Source: DASWHF01 sp036393295 (GTDB taxonomy: Bacteria > Pseudomonadota > Gammaproteobacteria > Acidiferrobacterales > UBA6901). Taken from it: a DNA stretch of 6,767 bases. Below are positions 5,673 to 6,767 of the stretch, one piece after another. The stretch lies in contig DASWHF010000118.1 in NCBI GenBank assembly GCA_036393295.1, forward strand, positions 1 to 6,767, read 5' to 3'. Every line of letters starts with the position of its first letter. Positions within the stretch are counted from its first letter, which is position 1. The notes under the pieces are model-generated. The model was given only the letters and a program-made list of their open reading frames with translations. It did no database searches and had not been told where the DNA came from. Position numbers and translations under genes: made by a program.

Positions 5673-6707
5673 TTATTGCAGCGACGCGATGCTCTGCACG
5701 CCCGATTCGCCCACGGCGAGCAGCCCGCCGTTCACGGCGACGGCGCCCGACAGCGGCGTGCCGCTCGGCGTCTGCAGCGCGCGCACCTGCCCGGACGGGC
5801 TGGTGACGAGGATCACGCCGTTGAGGCCGACCAGCGCAAATTCGCCGCCGGGCAGCACGGCGCCGCCGAACATCGACGCGACCGAATCGGTCTCGAGCTG
5901 GGTCCACTTGTCGCTGCGGACGTCCTGCGACAGGTAGACGTTGCCGCGCAGGCCGAAGATCAGGGCGCCCTTGTCGCCGACCGGCAGCGCGCCGAACATC
6001 GAGCTTTCGTATGGCGATTTCAGCTTGCTCCAGGTCTTGCCCTGGTCGCCGGACACGGCGAGCATGCCCGACTCCCCGGCGATGAACAGGCTGCCGTCGC
6101 CGAGCTTGATCAGCGAATTGAAGTGCACTTCTTCCTCGCGGATGGAGGGCGCGTCGATCTCGCTCCAGGTCTTGCCCGCGTCGGTGGTCTGCAGCAACAG
6201 GCCGTAGGCGCCGACCGCGAAGCCGGCGGTGGCGTCCAGGAACAGCACGTCGAGCAGCGGCTTTTCCAGGTCGGGCTGGAAGTACTGCAGCGTCCAGGTC
6301 TGGCCGCCGTCCTCGGTCGCGACGATGGCGGCGTCGTGCCCCACGGCCCAGCCGTGCTTCGGATCGGGAAAGTGCACCGCCGTCAGCGCGGCGCGCACCG
6401 GCACCGGCACCTGGGTCCAGTCGGAGGCCTTGGCCGAGGGCTGGGCCGCGGCGATGATGCCGCCGCGATCGCCGACAGCGATGTAGCGCTCGCCGGTGTA
6501 ATAGACGTCCAGCAGCAGGTTATCCGCCGTCAGCGGCATGATCTCCGCTGGCCGCGGCTTGACCGGCGCGGCCGGCGCCTCGGCCGCCTCGCCGCCTTCC
6601 ACCACCGCCTCGTCGCCGCCCTCGTCCTGGGCGGCGGCCGAAAAGACTGCGGCAACCATGAAGGCTGCCGCGCCGAGAATCCCGAGAAGCTTTTCGTTGT
6701 GCGTCAT
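5673..6707 (-). CDS. Exported YCF48/BNR-repeat beta-propeller protein
   Basis: This 344-residue protein has a signal peptide: MTHNEK, a hydrophobic core of about residues 7-25 and a probable cut after AAA near residue 26. An acidic, Ala/Glu/Gly-rich linker (27-48) and KPRPAEIMPL follow, then a beta-propeller. Three Asp-box/BNR motifs are clear: TEDGGQTW (131-138), TTDAGKTW (174-181) and SGDQGKTW (219-226), plus weaker blades with recurring AVG/GxxG strands (77-79, 121-123, 164-166, 331-333). The family is named after the photosystem II assembly factor Ycf48, but a photosynthetic role is not implied. In non-phototrophic proteobacteria such proteins are commonly encoded next to RND/MMPL transporters, as here, and a periplasmic partner role is a reasonable inference. 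There is no lipobox Cys, so it is probably soluble in the periplasm. AGGAG lies 6 nt upstream of the ATG. The gene is first in the visible unit; more genes may lie upstream beyond the window. Confidence 0.88.
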   Translation of the reverse strand: MTHNEKLLGILGAAAFMVAAVFSAAAQDEGGDEAVVEGGEAAEAPAAPVKPRPAEIMPLTADNLLLDVYYTGERYIAVGDRGGIIAAAQPSAKASDWTQVPVPVRAALTAVHFPDPKHGWAVGHDAAIVATEDGGQTWTLQYFQPDLEKPLLDVLFLDATAGFAVGAYGLLLQTTDAGKTWSEIDAPSIREEEVHFNSLIKLGDGSLFIAGESGMLAVSGDQGKTWSKLKSPYESSMFGALPVGDKGALIFGLRGNVYLSQDVRSDKWTQLETDSVASMFGGAVLPGGEFALVGLNGVILVTSPSGQVRALQTPSGTPLSGAVAVNGGLLAVGESGVQSIASLQ

Positions 6708-6713
6708 GACGCT

Positions 6714-6718
6714 CTCCT
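6714..6718 (-). promoter_or_regulatory. Ribosome binding site of the YCF48-type gene
   Basis: AGGAG within GGGAGAGGAGAG on the minus strand has a 6-nt spacer to the ATG at 6705-6707, which supports this start and the signal peptide that follows. Confidence 0.8.
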
Positions 6719-6732
6719 CTCCCTGCTTTTCT

Positions 6733-6759
6733 CCCTCTCCCCACGCAGTGGGGAGAGGG
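6733..6759. repeat. Inverted repeat with 12-bp arms upstream of the YCF48-type gene
   Basis: CCCTCTCCCCAC (6733-6744) and GTGGGGAGAGGG (6748-6759) are perfect reverse complements around a GCA loop. It resembles the dispersed CCCTCTCCCC/GGGGAGAGGG intergenic repeats known in many proteobacteria (recalled, not searched); the following TTGGGGTG at the window edge fits the same repeat type. It begins 26 nt upstream of the start codon, so it may lie in the mRNA leader or mark the end of the intergenic region. The repeat may extend past the window. Confidence 0.8.
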
Positions 6760-6767
6760 TTGGGGTG

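Noticed and set aside
2924..5806. A 960-codon open frame on the plus strand, antisense to the transporter gene and longer than it
   Set aside because: Its product is dominated by His, Asp, Arg, Gln and Val with no domain or membrane segments, while the minus strand gives a clear 12-helix RND protein. In G+C-rich genes such open antisense frames are expected from codon bias.

Overview
The window is G+C-rich chromosomal DNA of a gammaproteobacterium. Two things suggest this: the housekeeping order pdxA - rsmA - (stress gene) - apaH, close to the Escherichia coli/Pseudomonas order pdxA-rsmA-apaG-apaH, and short palindromic repeats with a GTGG head of the REP type common in Pseudomonas and Xanthomonadales relatives. 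The genus cannot be fixed from the sequence; an environmental Xanthomonadales/Nevskiales/Chromatiales-like lineage is a guess.

Left half, plus strand (1-2914): the 3' two thirds of pdxA (vitamin B6 synthesis); rsmA (16S rRNA dimethylase), whose best start is a TTG overlapping the pdxA stop; a 126-nt gap built mostly of repeats; a single-domain UspA-type universal stress protein; and apaH (Ap4A hydrolase). The small gene apaG, usual between rsmA and apaH, is absent and the usp gene sits in its place.

Right half, minus strand (6707 down to 3002): a two-gene unit. A secreted YCF48/BNR-type beta-propeller protein is followed by a 12-helix RND/MMPL-family transporter. They are 52 nt apart, with a perfect 20-bp palindrome between them. 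The unit converges on apaH and its promoter lies outside or at the edge of the window.

The most notable content is the repeats. Six copies of a 23-nt REP hairpin occur as three inverted pairs: one inside the pdxA coding sequence in frame, one before usp (with 15-bp tandem copies of the REP head between the units), and one between the convergent apaH and transporter genes. All differences between the six copies are paired changes that keep the hairpin stem. Three other palindromes are present: a C6/G6 hairpin that encodes the N-terminus of RsmA, the 20-bp palindrome between the two minus-strand genes, and a 12-bp-arm hairpin upstream of the YCF48 gene. Two of these repeats have therefore become protein-coding within adjacent essential or near-essential genes. 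I see no CRISPR, phage, tRNA, rRNA or insertion sequence.
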